From: Streptomyces sp. V3I7
GTDB lineage: Bacteria; Actinomycetota; Actinomycetes; Streptomycetales; Streptomycetaceae
Assembly (NCBI RefSeq): GCF_030817495.1
Contig: NZ_JAUSZK010000001.1
Location: 682,001-746,000, forward strand
Direction: 5' to 3'
Length of the DNA: 64,000 nt
Part shown: piece by piece, positions 42,470 to 50,460 of the stretch
Layout: each line of letters opens with the position of its first letter
Numbering within the stretch: position 1 is the stretch's first letter
The notes under the pieces: model-generated
Seen by the model: the letters and a program-made list of their open reading frames with translations, nothing else
What the model was told of the DNA's origin: nothing
Database searches by the model: none
Program-made: the position numbers and the translations under genes

Positions 42470-43699
42470 ATGGGCGTTGCCGCCGCGCCGTCCGGCCCCG
42501 CTCCGGAGTCCGAACGGACCGGGCCCGGCCGTGCGCACTGGCTGTGCGTGGCCCGTGAGACGGCGGACGACCTCGCCACGGACGCGGTGGGCCGCGAGCA
42601 GGCGGGCAAGGCGCCGTTCGACGAGGTGTCCCGCCTGCGCGAGGCGGGGCTGCTGTCACTCCTCGCGCCGGCCGAGTCCGGGGGCGGCGGCGCGGACTGG
42701 CGCACGGCCTACGCCGTCGTCCGCGAGATCGCCGCGGCAGACGGCGCGATCGGTCAACTGCTGGGCTGTCACTACTTCCTGTCGTGGAGCGCGCCGTTCT
42801 TCACCCTGCCTCAGCTCGCCGCCCGGATCGAGGCACGGTCCGTGGCGGAGCAGTGGTGCTGGGGTGGCGGGCTCGCCCACCAGGAACCCCCGCTGACCCT
42901 GACCGTGGCGGCCGGCGGGCAGGTGCTGAACGGCCGGCAGAGCTACGCCACGGGGGTCCTGGTCGCCGACCGCCTCGTCGTGCGTGCCGTGCGGGCGGAC
43001 ACCGGAGATCCGCTCGCCGTCGTCGTCGATTCCACCCAGCACGGCGTGGAGATCGACGGGGGCGCCGACACCTTCGGTCAGCGGCTCGCGGCGGGCGGAA
43101 GCGTCGAGTTCGATGCGGTACCGGTCGCCGCCGACGACGTACTCGGGTCGCTGTCCGCGGACGAGGACGTGCTGTCGCCCGCGGCCGCTCTGGTGTCGCC
43201 GGTGGGGCGTCTCCTCTCCGTCCAGCTCCGTCTCGGCATGACCGAGGGAGTGCTCGCCGAGGCCCGCGAGTACCGGCGTGCGGGCCACTCGTCCTGGCAC
43301 CCCGCCTGGCCGGCCGGCTACCCCCAGGACCCGCAGGTGCTGGCCGTCTACGGGGAACTCACCGTCCTCACCCGCTCCGCGTCCGCGCTCGCCGATCAAG
43401 CGCTGGATGCCGTGCACGGCGGGCTGGCGCGCGGCGAGGACCTCACCTACGACGAGTACGCCGACATCGCCGTCCTCGTCGCCATGGCCGACGCCGCCGC
43501 CTGCCGCGCCGCACAGGAGTCCACCGCCCGCGCCCTCGACATCATCGGCGCCCACTCCACGTCCGCGCGGCTGGGCTTCGACCGCTTCTGGCGCAACGCC
43601 CGGACCCATACCTTGTACGAGCCCGTCACCCACCGGCTCCGCGATGTCGGGGACTACTTCCTCAACGGCGCGCACCCGCCGTTCGTCCTGCCCGTCTGA
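42470..43699 (+). CDS. Acyl-CoA dehydrogenase-like flavoprotein (SfnB/DszC-type monooxygenase)
   Basis: The 409-residue protein has the three-part acyl-CoA dehydrogenase fold: N-terminal helices (EVSRLREAGLLSLLAPAESG, AYAVVREIAAADGAIGQLLG), a beta domain (WGGGLAHQEPPLTLTVAAGG, QSYATGVLVADRLVVRAVRA) and C-terminal helices (ARALDIIGAHSTSARLGFDR, WRNARTHTLYEPV). The WRNxRxHT ending is typical of the FMNH2-using, oxygen-activating branch (DszC, SfnB), which takes part in organosulfur use, rather than of beta-oxidation enzymes. GAGGAG lies 8 bases upstream of the ATG. It precedes the sulfonate transport genes, which supports a sulfur role. Confidence 0.82.
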   Translation: MGVAAAPSGPAPESERTGPGRAHWLCVARETADDLATDAVGREQAGKAPFDEVSRLREAGLLSLLAPAESGGGGADWRTAYAVVREIAAADGAIGQLLGCHYFLSWSAPFFTLPQLAARIEARSVAEQWCWGGGLAHQEPPLTLTVAAGGQVLNGRQSYATGVLVADRLVVRAVRADTGDPLAVVVDSTQHGVEIDGGADTFGQRLAAGGSVEFDAVPVAADDVLGSLSADEDVLSPAAALVSPVGRLLSVQLRLGMTEGVLAEAREYRRAGHSSWHPAWPAGYPQDPQVLAVYGELTVLTRSASALADQALDAVHGGLARGEDLTYDEYADIAVLVAMADAAACRAAQESTARALDIIGAHSTSARLGFDRFWRNARTHTLYEPVTHRLRDVGDYFLNGAHPPFVLPV

Positions 43700-43919
43700 C
43701 CATGACGGGCACCGCCGGCCCGAACGCCAAATGGGCGACTCGACTCGGCGACTCGGCGGCACGCCGGCACAGCGATTCAGCGACGCAGCGAATTCGCCAT
43801 GCCTGCCGTCCAGCCATTCATGAACGCCGTGCTTCACGCACGTGTCGGCGGGTTGAGAACATGAGACGCGGGCACAAGTGCCATTGACCGAGCGGGATTT
43901 CACTGCAACGCTTTTACCT

Positions 43920-44012
43920 GTGAGCAAGTCCGAGTACCTCGCCGCGCGCCTGCACGTCGACCTGCGACGTCAGGCCAGCGCCCTCTGTGCCGCCGGTCGC
44001 CGTACCCGCTGA
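43920..44012 (+). CDS. Short leader peptide of the sulfur operon
   Basis: A GTG-started 30-codon frame encodes SKSEYLAARLHVDLRRQASA followed by LCAAGRRTR. The block ARLHVDLxRxASALC is the hallmark of actinobacterial putative leader peptides found upstream of sulfur metabolism genes, thought to sense cysteine supply through ribosome stalling near the Cys codon. It lies 165 bases before the substrate-binding protein gene, the right place for attenuation or translational coupling. Too short for ordinary gene finders. The start codon choice is uncertain because no clear Shine-Dalgarno sequence is visible. Confidence 0.7.
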   Translation: MSKSEYLAARLHVDLRRQASALCAAGRRTR

Positions 44013-44176
44013 CAGACGCGGCCTTCTCGCGCTCCATTCGGGCATTCCACCGCTATTTCGGGTGACGTGTGTTCCCCATTGCCCCGCGTTTGTCGCACCC
44101 CTTTTTTGACTGACCCTTTTTGACTGAACCGCAATACGCCCCCCAGTCGCCCCATCGATCTCGAACAGGATCCTTT

Positions 44177-45214
44177 ATGGCCACGACGGCATCGTCCCGG
44201 CGCCAGTTCCTCTCTCTGCTCGGTCTATCGGCGGCGGCCGTGAGCTGCGGTACGACCGCGACCGGAGCCACGTCGGGGCAGGGCCAGACCAAGACGCTCC
44301 GGTACCAGGGCTGGGCGGGGAAGGTCATCCTGCCCGAACTGGCCGAGGACCTCGGCTACTTCGGCGAGGTGAAGCTGAAGTGGACCGGCAACACGATCAG
44401 CGGGCCGCAGGACATCCAATCGGCGGCCACGGGTCAGGTCGACTTCGGGGGCGCGTTCAACGGCGCGGTCGTCAAACTGGCGGCGAACGGGGCTCCCATC
44501 AAGTCCGTCATCAGCTACTACGGCTCCGACAAGTACGCCTACAACGGCTTCTACGTCCCCAAGGACAGCCCGATCCACTCGGCCAGGGACCTCATCGGCA
44601 AGAAGGTCGGCATGAACACCCTCGGCGCGCATGCGGAGGCCATGCTGGACATCTATCTGCAGCGAGGCGGCCTCTCTCGGGCGGAGGCCGGCAAGGTCGA
44701 ACCCCTGGTGGTGCCTCCGGTGAACACCGAACAGGCCTTGCGTCAGAAGCAGATAGACGTAGCCGTCCTCGGCGACATCCTGCGGGACAAGGCCCTGGCG
44801 GTCGGCGGCATCCGCCCGCTGTTCACCGACTACCAGCTGCTCGGCGCGTTCAGCGCCGGCACCTACGTGATGACCGACCGCTTCCTGAAGCAGAACCCCG
44901 ACACGGCCAGGGTCTTCGTCACCGGCGTGGGAAGAGCCGTCGAGTGGGCCCGTTCCACTCCGCGTGAGCAAGTCATCGCCCGGATGACGGACATCGTCGG
45001 CAAGCGCGGCCGCAACGAGGACACCGCACCGCTGAAGTACTGGCAGTCCTTCGGCGTCGCGGAGACCGCGGGCCGGATCACCGACAAGGAACTCCAGCTG
45101 TGGGACGACTGGTTGACCGAGCGCGGCGACATCAAGAAGGGCCAGGTGACGGTGGCCGACCTCTACACCAACGAATTCAACGCGGCTTCTTCCCCTTCGA
45201 CGAGCGGGAGCTGA
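44177..45214 (+). CDS. ssuA: Aliphatic sulfonate/taurine ABC transporter substrate-binding lipoprotein
   Basis: The 345-residue precursor has a twin-arginine-like signal with lipobox (SSRRQFLSLLGLSAAAVSCG; lipidated Cys about 24) and a type II periplasmic-binding fold of the NMT1/SsuA group: LRYQGWAGKVILPELAEDLG, GQVDFGGAFNGAVVKLAANG, LIGKKVGMNTLGAHAEAMLD, KQIDVAVLGDILRDKALAVG. It captures sulfonates or similar organosulfur anions outside the membrane and hands them to the permease. ATG at 44177 follows CAGGATCC. It is first of three transporter genes (5 bases before the ATPase gene). Confidence 0.9.
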   Translation: MATTASSRRQFLSLLGLSAAAVSCGTTATGATSGQGQTKTLRYQGWAGKVILPELAEDLGYFGEVKLKWTGNTISGPQDIQSAATGQVDFGGAFNGAVVKLAANGAPIKSVISYYGSDKYAYNGFYVPKDSPIHSARDLIGKKVGMNTLGAHAEAMLDIYLQRGGLSRAEAGKVEPLVVPPVNTEQALRQKQIDVAVLGDILRDKALAVGGIRPLFTDYQLLGAFSAGTYVMTDRFLKQNPDTARVFVTGVGRAVEWARSTPREQVIARMTDIVGKRGRNEDTAPLKYWQSFGVAETAGRITDKELQLWDDWLTERGDIKKGQVTVADLYTNEFNAASSPSTSGS

Positions 45215-45219
45215 CCGCC

Positions 45220-46065
45220 GTGCCCGAGCCCACCACCCCACCCAAGATCGCGCTGAAGCAGGTGCGGAAGGAGTTCACCGTCAAGGACCGAGCGGCACAA
45301 CAGGCCCGCCAGACGACTCGGTTCACCGCCCTCGACGGAATCGACCTGGACATAGCCGCCGGCGAGTTCGTCGTCCTGGTCGGCCCCAGTGGCTGCGGAA
45401 AGTCGACCCTGCTCGACCTCCTCGGCGGCCTCGCCCGGCCCAGCAGCGGACAGATCCTGCTGGACGGCGAACCTGTCACCGGCCCGGGACTGGACCGCGG
45501 GATCGTGTTCCAGCAGTACGCGCTGCTGCCGTGGCGTACGGCGCAGGGCAACGTCGAGTTCGGCCTGGAGGCCACCGGCGTCCCACGGCGTCAACGTGGT
45601 GCACAAGCAAGGCAGTTCCTGGAGCTGGTCGGCCTGTCCGGGTTCGAGGACCGCCACCCCCACGAGCTGTCGGGCGGGATGCGGCAGCGGGTGGCGATCG
45701 CCCGCAGTCTCGCCTACGACCCCGATGTGCTCCTGATGGACGAGCCGTTCGCCGCGCTGGACGCCCAGACCCGCGAGTCGTTGCAGGACGAGCTGCTGCG
45801 CATCTGGCAACGCACGGGCAAGACCGTCGTCTTCATCACGCACGGCATCGACGAGGCCGTCTACCTGGGGCAGCGCGTGGCCGTCATGACCTCGAGGCCG
45901 GGCCGCATCAAGCAGATCGTGCCCGTCGCCTTCGACTCCCGTACCTCGACGGACGACCTCCGCTCCAGTCCCGAGTTCGCGCGCCACCGGCACGAGATCT
46001 GGTCGCTGCTGCACGACGAGGTGGCCAGGGCCCAGCAGTTGGAGAAGGAGGAGGCTTCCGTATGA
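45220..46065 (+). CDS. ssuB: Sulfonate ABC transporter ATP-binding protein
   Basis: The 281-residue protein is a canonical ABC ATPase of the nitrate/sulfonate/taurine group. It shows Walker A VGPSGCGKST (about 54-63), Q-loop GIVFQQYALLPWRT, signature ELSGGMRQRVAIARSLAYD, Walker B VLLMDEPFAALDAQTRE and the H-loop VFITHGIDEAVYLG. GTG at 45220 with GGGAG upstream is the start; the frame is open further 5' inside ssuA. The TGA overlaps the permease ATG (ATGA), so the genes are translationally coupled. Confidence 0.93.
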   Translation: MPEPTTPPKIALKQVRKEFTVKDRAAQQARQTTRFTALDGIDLDIAAGEFVVLVGPSGCGKSTLLDLLGGLARPSSGQILLDGEPVTGPGLDRGIVFQQYALLPWRTAQGNVEFGLEATGVPRRQRGAQARQFLELVGLSGFEDRHPHELSGGMRQRVAIARSLAYDPDVLLMDEPFAALDAQTRESLQDELLRIWQRTGKTVVFITHGIDEAVYLGQRVAVMTSRPGRIKQIVPVAFDSRTSTDDLRSSPEFARHRHEIWSLLHDEVARAQQLEKEEASV

Positions 46066-46985
46066 GCCCCACCACCGGCACGACCGAGACGCGGGTCCCC
46101 GGGAGCGCCGCCGAGCCCGCTCCGGCCTCCTCCCCTCCTGCACGGGCTGGGACAGCCGCGTCGTACGGGCGTCGACCCCCCTCCCCGACGGCACCCGTCC
46201 GCCGGTCGGTCCACCAACTGCCGTACCTGCTGCTGAAGCTAGCCACGAAGTCCGCGGCGATCGTGGCCCTGTTGCTGCTGTGGGAGACCGCACCGCGACT
46301 CGGCCTGGTCGACCGGACCTTCCTGCCGCCGTTCAGCGAGGTCGCCCGCGCGTGGTGGGGACTGGCGGCCGACGGTCAACTCGTCGACAACGCTCGCGCC
46401 AGCCTCGTGCGCTCCTTCAGCGGATTCGGTCTCGCCGTGGTCGTCGCCGTGCCGCTCGGCCTGTTGATCGGCTGGTACCGGCCGGTCGCCGACCTGCTCG
46501 GACCGCTGCTGGAGGTCTTCCGCAACACCGCGGCGCTGGCCCTGCTGCCGGTGTTCGTGCTGCTGCTCGGCATCGGCGAGACCTCGAAGATCTCCATCGT
46601 CGTGTACGCGTGCACCTGGCCGATCCTGCTCAACACCGTCAGCGCGGTCCGCAACGTCGACCCCACCCTGCTGAAGCTGGCGAAGTCCATGGATCTGTCC
46701 GCACCCCGGCTGTTCCAGCAGGTCATCCTGCCGTCCTCGGTGCCGGTGATCTTCACCGGCATCCGGCTGGCCGGAGCGGCGTCCATTCTGGTGCTGGTCG
46801 CCGCCGAGATGATCGGCGCCAAGGCGGGCCTCGGCTACCTGATCAACGCCTCGCAGTACAACTTCGCGATCCCGCAGATGTATGCGGGCATCCTCACGAT
46901 CTCCGCCATCGGCGTGGTCTTCAACCAGTTCCTGGTGACCGTGGAGCGCCGGCTCAGCTCCTGGCGCGTACCGGCGGGCGGTTGA
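46062..46985 (+). CDS. ssuC: Sulfonate ABC transporter permease
   Basis: The 307-residue membrane protein has an N-terminal 50-residue Pro/Ser/Ala-rich cytoplasmic segment and then about six helices of the BPD_transp_1 fold, with the EAA-like loop VDPTLLKLAKSMDLSAPRLF and VILPSSVPVIFTGIRLAG. The order ssuA, ssuB, ssuC and the family match the sulfonate, taurine and nitrate transporters. Its ATG overlaps the end of ssuB by 4 bases. Confidence 0.92.
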   Translation: MSPTTGTTETRVPGSAAEPAPASSPPARAGTAASYGRRPPSPTAPVRRSVHQLPYLLLKLATKSAAIVALLLLWETAPRLGLVDRTFLPPFSEVARAWWGLAADGQLVDNARASLVRSFSGFGLAVVVAVPLGLLIGWYRPVADLLGPLLEVFRNTAALALLPVFVLLLGIGETSKISIVVYACTWPILLNTVSAVRNVDPTLLKLAKSMDLSAPRLFQQVILPSSVPVIFTGIRLAGAASILVLVAAEMIGAKAGLGYLINASQYNFAIPQMYAGILTISAIGVVFNQFLVTVERRLSSWRVPAGG

Positions 46986-47188
46986 GAGGGCCAGTGAACG
47001 CCGGCCACCACGAAGCGGCCTGACGACTCCCTCCGTACGCCCGTCCCGAGATCCGAACTCGAGCCCGCACACCCGGCCTTGTGCACCGTAGGCCCTCCCC
47101 CGGATCGCCGGGGTCCGGGACCACCTCCGCTGCCCCTCACCTCCCTGCCCCTCACCTCGCTGATCACTTCTCGAGAGGACACCAGCAC

Positions 47189-48085
47189 ATGACCACCAGC
47201 ACCGGCTTCGACATCCGCAGGATCGGCGGCCGTATCGGCGTCGAGATCATCGGGGTGGATCTCTCCACCGATCTCGACCCCGCCGTCGTCTCGGAGATCA
47301 ACTCCGCGCTCCTGGACCACAAGGCGCTCGTCTTCCGAGGCCAGGACCTCGACGACGCGGGCCAGCTCCGCTTCGCCTCCCTCTTCGGCGAGCTCACCAC
47401 CGCGCACCCCACCGTGCCCTCCGTCGAGGACCAGCCGCAGATCCTGCCCGTCGACGGCGACGAGGGAATCCGCGCCAACCACTGGCACACGGACGTCACC
47501 TTCGTCCGCACGCCCCCGAAGGCGAGCACGCTGCGCGGCATCGTGATCCCGCCCTACGGCGGCAACACCCTCATCGCCAACTCGGCGGCCGCCTACCGCG
47601 ATCTGCCCGAGCCGCTGCGCGAGCTGGCCGACAAGCTGTGGGCGGTGCACACCAACGACTACGACTACGCCGCCCCGAAGAGCGAGAAGGCCGCCGAGCA
47701 CCGCCGGCGGTTCGTCTCCCGCAAGTACCGCACCGCGCACCCGGTCGTCCGCGTCCACCCCGAGACCGGGGAACGCGGGCTGTTCATCGGCGGCTTCGCC
47801 CAGAGCATCGTCGGCCTCGGCCCCGCCGACTCCCGCGACCTGCTGCGCCTCTTCCAGTCGTACGTCACCCGCCCGGAGAACATCGTGCGGGTGGCCTGGA
47901 CGCCCGGTGACCTCGTCCTGTTCGACAACCGCATCACCCAGCACTACGCCCCCGACGACTACGGCGACCTTCCGCGCCTGCTGCACCGGGTGACCGTCGC
48001 GGGCGACGTCCCCACTGGTGTCGACGGCACCCGCAGCCATGTCATCGAGGGCGACGCCTCCCATTACACACCGGCCGCGGCCTGA
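47189..48085 (+). CDS. tauD: TauD/TfdA family taurine/alkylsulfonate dioxygenase
   Basis: The 298-residue protein is a non-haem Fe(II)/2-oxoglutarate dioxygenase that would release sulfite from taurine or alkylsulfonates. The iron ligands are in HWHTDVTF (His100, Asp102) and the distal His in LLHRVTVAGDVP; the 2-oxoglutarate Arg lies just after. Other family blocks are GVEIIGVDLSTDLDPAVVSE and FDNRITQHYAPDDYGDLPR. ATG at 47189 has GAGAGGAC upstream. It follows the transporter by about 200 bases on the same strand, and supplies the intracellular step for sulfonate taken up by SsuABC. Confidence 0.92.
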   Translation: MTTSTGFDIRRIGGRIGVEIIGVDLSTDLDPAVVSEINSALLDHKALVFRGQDLDDAGQLRFASLFGELTTAHPTVPSVEDQPQILPVDGDEGIRANHWHTDVTFVRTPPKASTLRGIVIPPYGGNTLIANSAAAYRDLPEPLRELADKLWAVHTNDYDYAAPKSEKAAEHRRRFVSRKYRTAHPVVRVHPETGERGLFIGGFAQSIVGLGPADSRDLLRLFQSYVTRPENIVRVAWTPGDLVLFDNRITQHYAPDDYGDLPRLLHRVTVAGDVPTGVDGTRSHVIEGDASHYTPAAA

Positions 48086-48183
48086 ACCACCCCCAACCGC
48101 CGGGCGAGGACAGGGGGCACCTGACATACCCCTGCCTCTGCCCGGCGGCCTTACGCGCCGAAGGGGTACGGGATAATGCCGGC

Positions 48184-48645
48184 ATGCGGATCTCAGCCAG
48201 GGCGGACTACGCGGTACGTGCCGCGCTGCAGCTCGCCGCGTCGGGGGAGGACGGCGGGCCGATGAAGGCCGAGGCCATCGCTGCTGCCCAGGACATTCCG
48301 CACAAGTTCCTCGAGAGCATCCTGAACGACATGCGCCGGGGCGGTCTCGTTCTCAGCCAGCGCGGCGGCAACGGCGGATACCGGCTGGCCCGGGCCGCCG
48401 ACTCCATCAGCATCGCCGACGTCATCCGCGTCGTGGACGGCCCGCTGGTCTCGGTGCGTGGAGTGCGCCCGCCGGAGCTGTCCTACACCGGCCCCGCCGA
48501 GTCACTGCTTCCGCTGTGGATAGCGCTCCGGTCCAACGTGCGCGAGATCCTGGACGGCGTGTCACTCGCCGACGTCGCCACCGCCCGACTGCCCGCGGAG
48601 GTGTCCGCGTTGACGGATACCCCGGGTGCGTGGGCGAACCCCTGA
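48184..48645 (+). CDS. Rrf2-family transcriptional regulator
   Basis: The 153-residue protein has the Rrf2 winged helix: MRISARADYAVRAALQLAAS, IPHKFLESILNDMRRGGLVL and SQRGGNGGYRLARAADSISI. It lacks the three-Cys set that binds Fe-S clusters in IscR or NsrR, resembling the CymR-like sulfur regulators instead. A -10-like GATAAT lies 7 bases before the ATG (near-leaderless transcript), and TACCCC/GGGGTA half-sites flank the upstream region, possibly for autoregulation. Position right after tauD suggests it controls the sulfur operon. Confidence 0.88.
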   Translation: MRISARADYAVRAALQLAASGEDGGPMKAEAIAAAQDIPHKFLESILNDMRRGGLVLSQRGGNGGYRLARAADSISIADVIRVVDGPLVSVRGVRPPELSYTGPAESLLPLWIALRSNVREILDGVSLADVATARLPAEVSALTDTPGAWANP

Positions 48646-48860
48646 CGACAACGAGGATGCCGCTCCATGTCGCTCCTCCCGCCGAGCCCCCCAGGACCGG
48701 TACGGCCTTCATCCTCAACTACGTGTCGCGCGAGCGCCTCCGTGGTGCCGCCGCCCGCCAGCCGAGCGGGAGCAGTTCCTGGACATGCTGTGGAGGATCA
48801 GCGGGGTGCGGTGATCCGGCGGAAGGCGCTGGGGCACCGCCGGGAGTGACGGTCTTTCCG

Positions 48861-49241
48861 CTAGTCGCTGCTGCCGTCCGAGTACAGACAGAAGGGATGA
48901 CCGGCGAGGTCGAGCATCACTCTGACGTTGCCCTGCGGCTGACAGTCGGCCTGGCGCGCGCCCAGTTCGAGCGCGTGCGCCACGGCCGACTCCAGATCGA
49001 CGACTTCGAAGTCGAGGTGCATCGTGATCCGCTGGGCTCCGTGCTGCGCCGGCCAGACCGGGGGAACGTAACCCTCCGAGAGTTGGAAGGCGATGTAGGC
49101 CACGCCCTCCGGCGGCGCGATGGCCGCCCCGTCCGCGTCCTCCTTGGTGATCTCCCAGCCCAGCAACTCCGAGTAGAAGCGTGCCAGCGCCTGCGGATCG
49201 GGCGCCTCGAGCACGACACCCCACCAGTCGTGCCTCGACAT
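48861..49241 (-). CDS. VOC family protein (glyoxalase/bleomycin-resistance fold)
   Basis: The 126-residue protein has the vicinal-oxygen-chelate fold: WWGVVLEAPDPQALARFYSE, LLGWEITKEDADGAAIAPPE, RITMHLDFEVVDLESAVAHA and LDLAGHPFCLYSDG. This is the common Streptomyces glyoxalase-like group, with likely metal ligands in the His and Glu of these strands. The ATG at 49241 matches family starts; the frame is open further upstream without similarity. Substrate unknown. Confidence 0.87.
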   Translation of the reverse strand: MSRHDWWGVVLEAPDPQALARFYSELLGWEITKEDADGAAIAPPEGVAYIAFQLSEGYVPPVWPAQHGAQRITMHLDFEVVDLESAVAHALELGARQADCQPQGNVRVMLDLAGHPFCLYSDGSSD

Positions 49242-49544
49242 GCGAGGAGTACGGGGATCACTGCTGGGACGTCCGCGCATCTCGACGAGTACTCCCGATC
49301 GCTTCGCCACCACGGCCGTCCCGGGGGCCTGGTCCCAGGAGGCTACTGACCACATCCCGCCCGGAACATGCCGATCGGCATTCACGCACGTGGGCGAGGC
49401 CATCACCCTCCAGCGGCTGTCCGTCGGAGCGGGTGTACGCCCTGAAGCGCGCTGCGTTCGGCGCGAGTTGCGGTTGGCGGACTGCACAAGTGTGCTGGCG
49501 GATTCGGCTGGCGCGGTCCGGCCGGACCGGAGTCGCGGCCGCGG
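49242..49544. other. Intergenic region, nothing recognised
   Basis: No frame in these 300 bases gives a family match or a start with a ribosome binding site. The right end may include the first codons of a frameshifted zinc-ribbon gene (see 49545-49775). Confidence 0.4.
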
Positions 49545-49775
49545 GTGACACGTGCACCCACTGCGGCACACACCAGCACCACCGTCGGTCTGGCCGAGGG
49601 CTTCATCGAGGACGCCGGTGAGCACTCACGCGGATACGCCCGCTGGATCGAGGGCGCGTTGCAGCGCGGACCCTTCGGGGGTGCCGAGCGGATGGGTCGG
49701 CCTCGGCGGCAGATCGAGGCGTTCCGCTGCCCCAAGTGCGGACACCTTGAGCTGTTCGCCACGGGCGCGGTGTAG
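49545..49775 (+). CDS. Small zinc-ribbon-like hypothetical protein, possibly frameshifted at its start
   Basis: The C-terminal 55 residues read GFIEDAGEHSRGYARWIEGA, LQRGPFGGAERMGRPRRQIE and AFRCPKCGHLELFA, a pattern seen in small actinobacterial proteins with two CxxC knuckles. The C-terminal pair CPKC is in this frame. The first pair would be CTHC at about 49553, which lies in the neighbouring frame, so a one-base shift near 49570-49590 may have split the gene; the GTG at 49545 is only the first start in the surviving frame. Confidence 0.5.
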   Translation: MTRAPTAAHTSTTVGLAEGFIEDAGEHSRGYARWIEGALQRGPFGGAERMGRPRRQIEAFRCPKCGHLELFATGAV

Positions 49776-49855
49776 TCGGCGGTCGGTGTCGCACCCCAGG
49801 TCGACGCCCGTCCTCCGGCTCCCCTCAGTCGGACAGGGCAGACCGGCGCCCCGGC

Positions 49856-50194
49856 TCATCCCCCAGGCGCGATCGAGAAGCTGCGCCACAGGCCCATGCC
49901 TCTGACCACCTCGTCCGCCCCGCCCATGTCGAGATAGATGCTCTGGCCACCGGGCGGCACGGTGCAGTTCGGGGTCGTGTACAGGAGCAGGTTGCTCTGC
50001 GTGTGGTTGTTGACGTGGGTCACGCCCTCGGGGAAGCGGTGGCATCCGTGGTTCGGCGGGTTGGAGACCGTTTCGACAACCTTGTCACCGTTGCGCGCCA
50101 CGACCTGGCCGGCGGCGTTGTCCTCGCATGCCGTGAGCGCGACGCCGAGCGTCATGAGGCCGATGAGCGCGGCCAGCGACCGTGAAGGGGGCAT
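49856..50194 (-). CDS. Small putative lipoprotein
   Basis: The 112-residue product begins with a lipoprotein signal (LAALIGLMTLGVALTAC, lipidated Cys at 23). The exported part has Cys in NHGCHRFPEG and TPNCTVPPGG, probably a disulfide, in a small beta-rich domain (GVTHVNNHTQSNLLLYTTPN, SIYLDMGGADEVVRGMG). No known family was recognised. A strong AGGAGG lies upstream of the ATG. It diverges from the glutathionyl-hydroquinone-reductase-like gene. Confidence 0.75.
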   Translation of the reverse strand: MPPSRSLAALIGLMTLGVALTACEDNAAGQVVARNGDKVVETVSNPPNHGCHRFPEGVTHVNNHTQSNLLLYTTPNCTVPPGGQSIYLDMGGADEVVRGMGLWRSFSIAPGG

Positions 50195-50312
50195 CAGAGC
50201 CTCCTGAAGGACGGAAGGGCTGCCAGGGACATCGTCCTTCCCTCACTATCCGCCAGAACCGGCGAGCCCGCCTGCTGAGGGTGATCGCCGGACCGACGGA
50301 GCCGTGGCCCTG

Positions 50313-50404
50313 GCCCGGACGCCGGACGTACACGGAAGAGCGCGTACCTTCGGAGGCGGCCCGGACGCCGGACACGCACGGAAGAACGCGTACCGTCGAA
50401 GGCG
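50313..50404. repeat. Imperfect tandem 46-bp duplication upstream of the GST-like gene
   Basis: Two consecutive units starting GCCCGGACGCCGGAC and containing CACGGAAGA and CGCGTACC occupy 50313-50358 and 50359-50404. They lie about 60 bases upstream of the GST-like start, where operators are expected. Differences between units (for example GTA against ACG) show they are not a very recent duplication. Confidence 0.7.
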
Positions 50405-50460
50405 GGGAACGCGTCGTACGAGGAACCGGAGCGCGCAGCGCGGTGCGGCGAGGAGGCGGC

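Noticed and set aside
44100..44130. Direct repeat TTTTTGACTGA upstream of ssuA, suggesting tandem -35 boxes
   Set aside because: No suitable -10 element follows at 16 to 19 bases from either copy.
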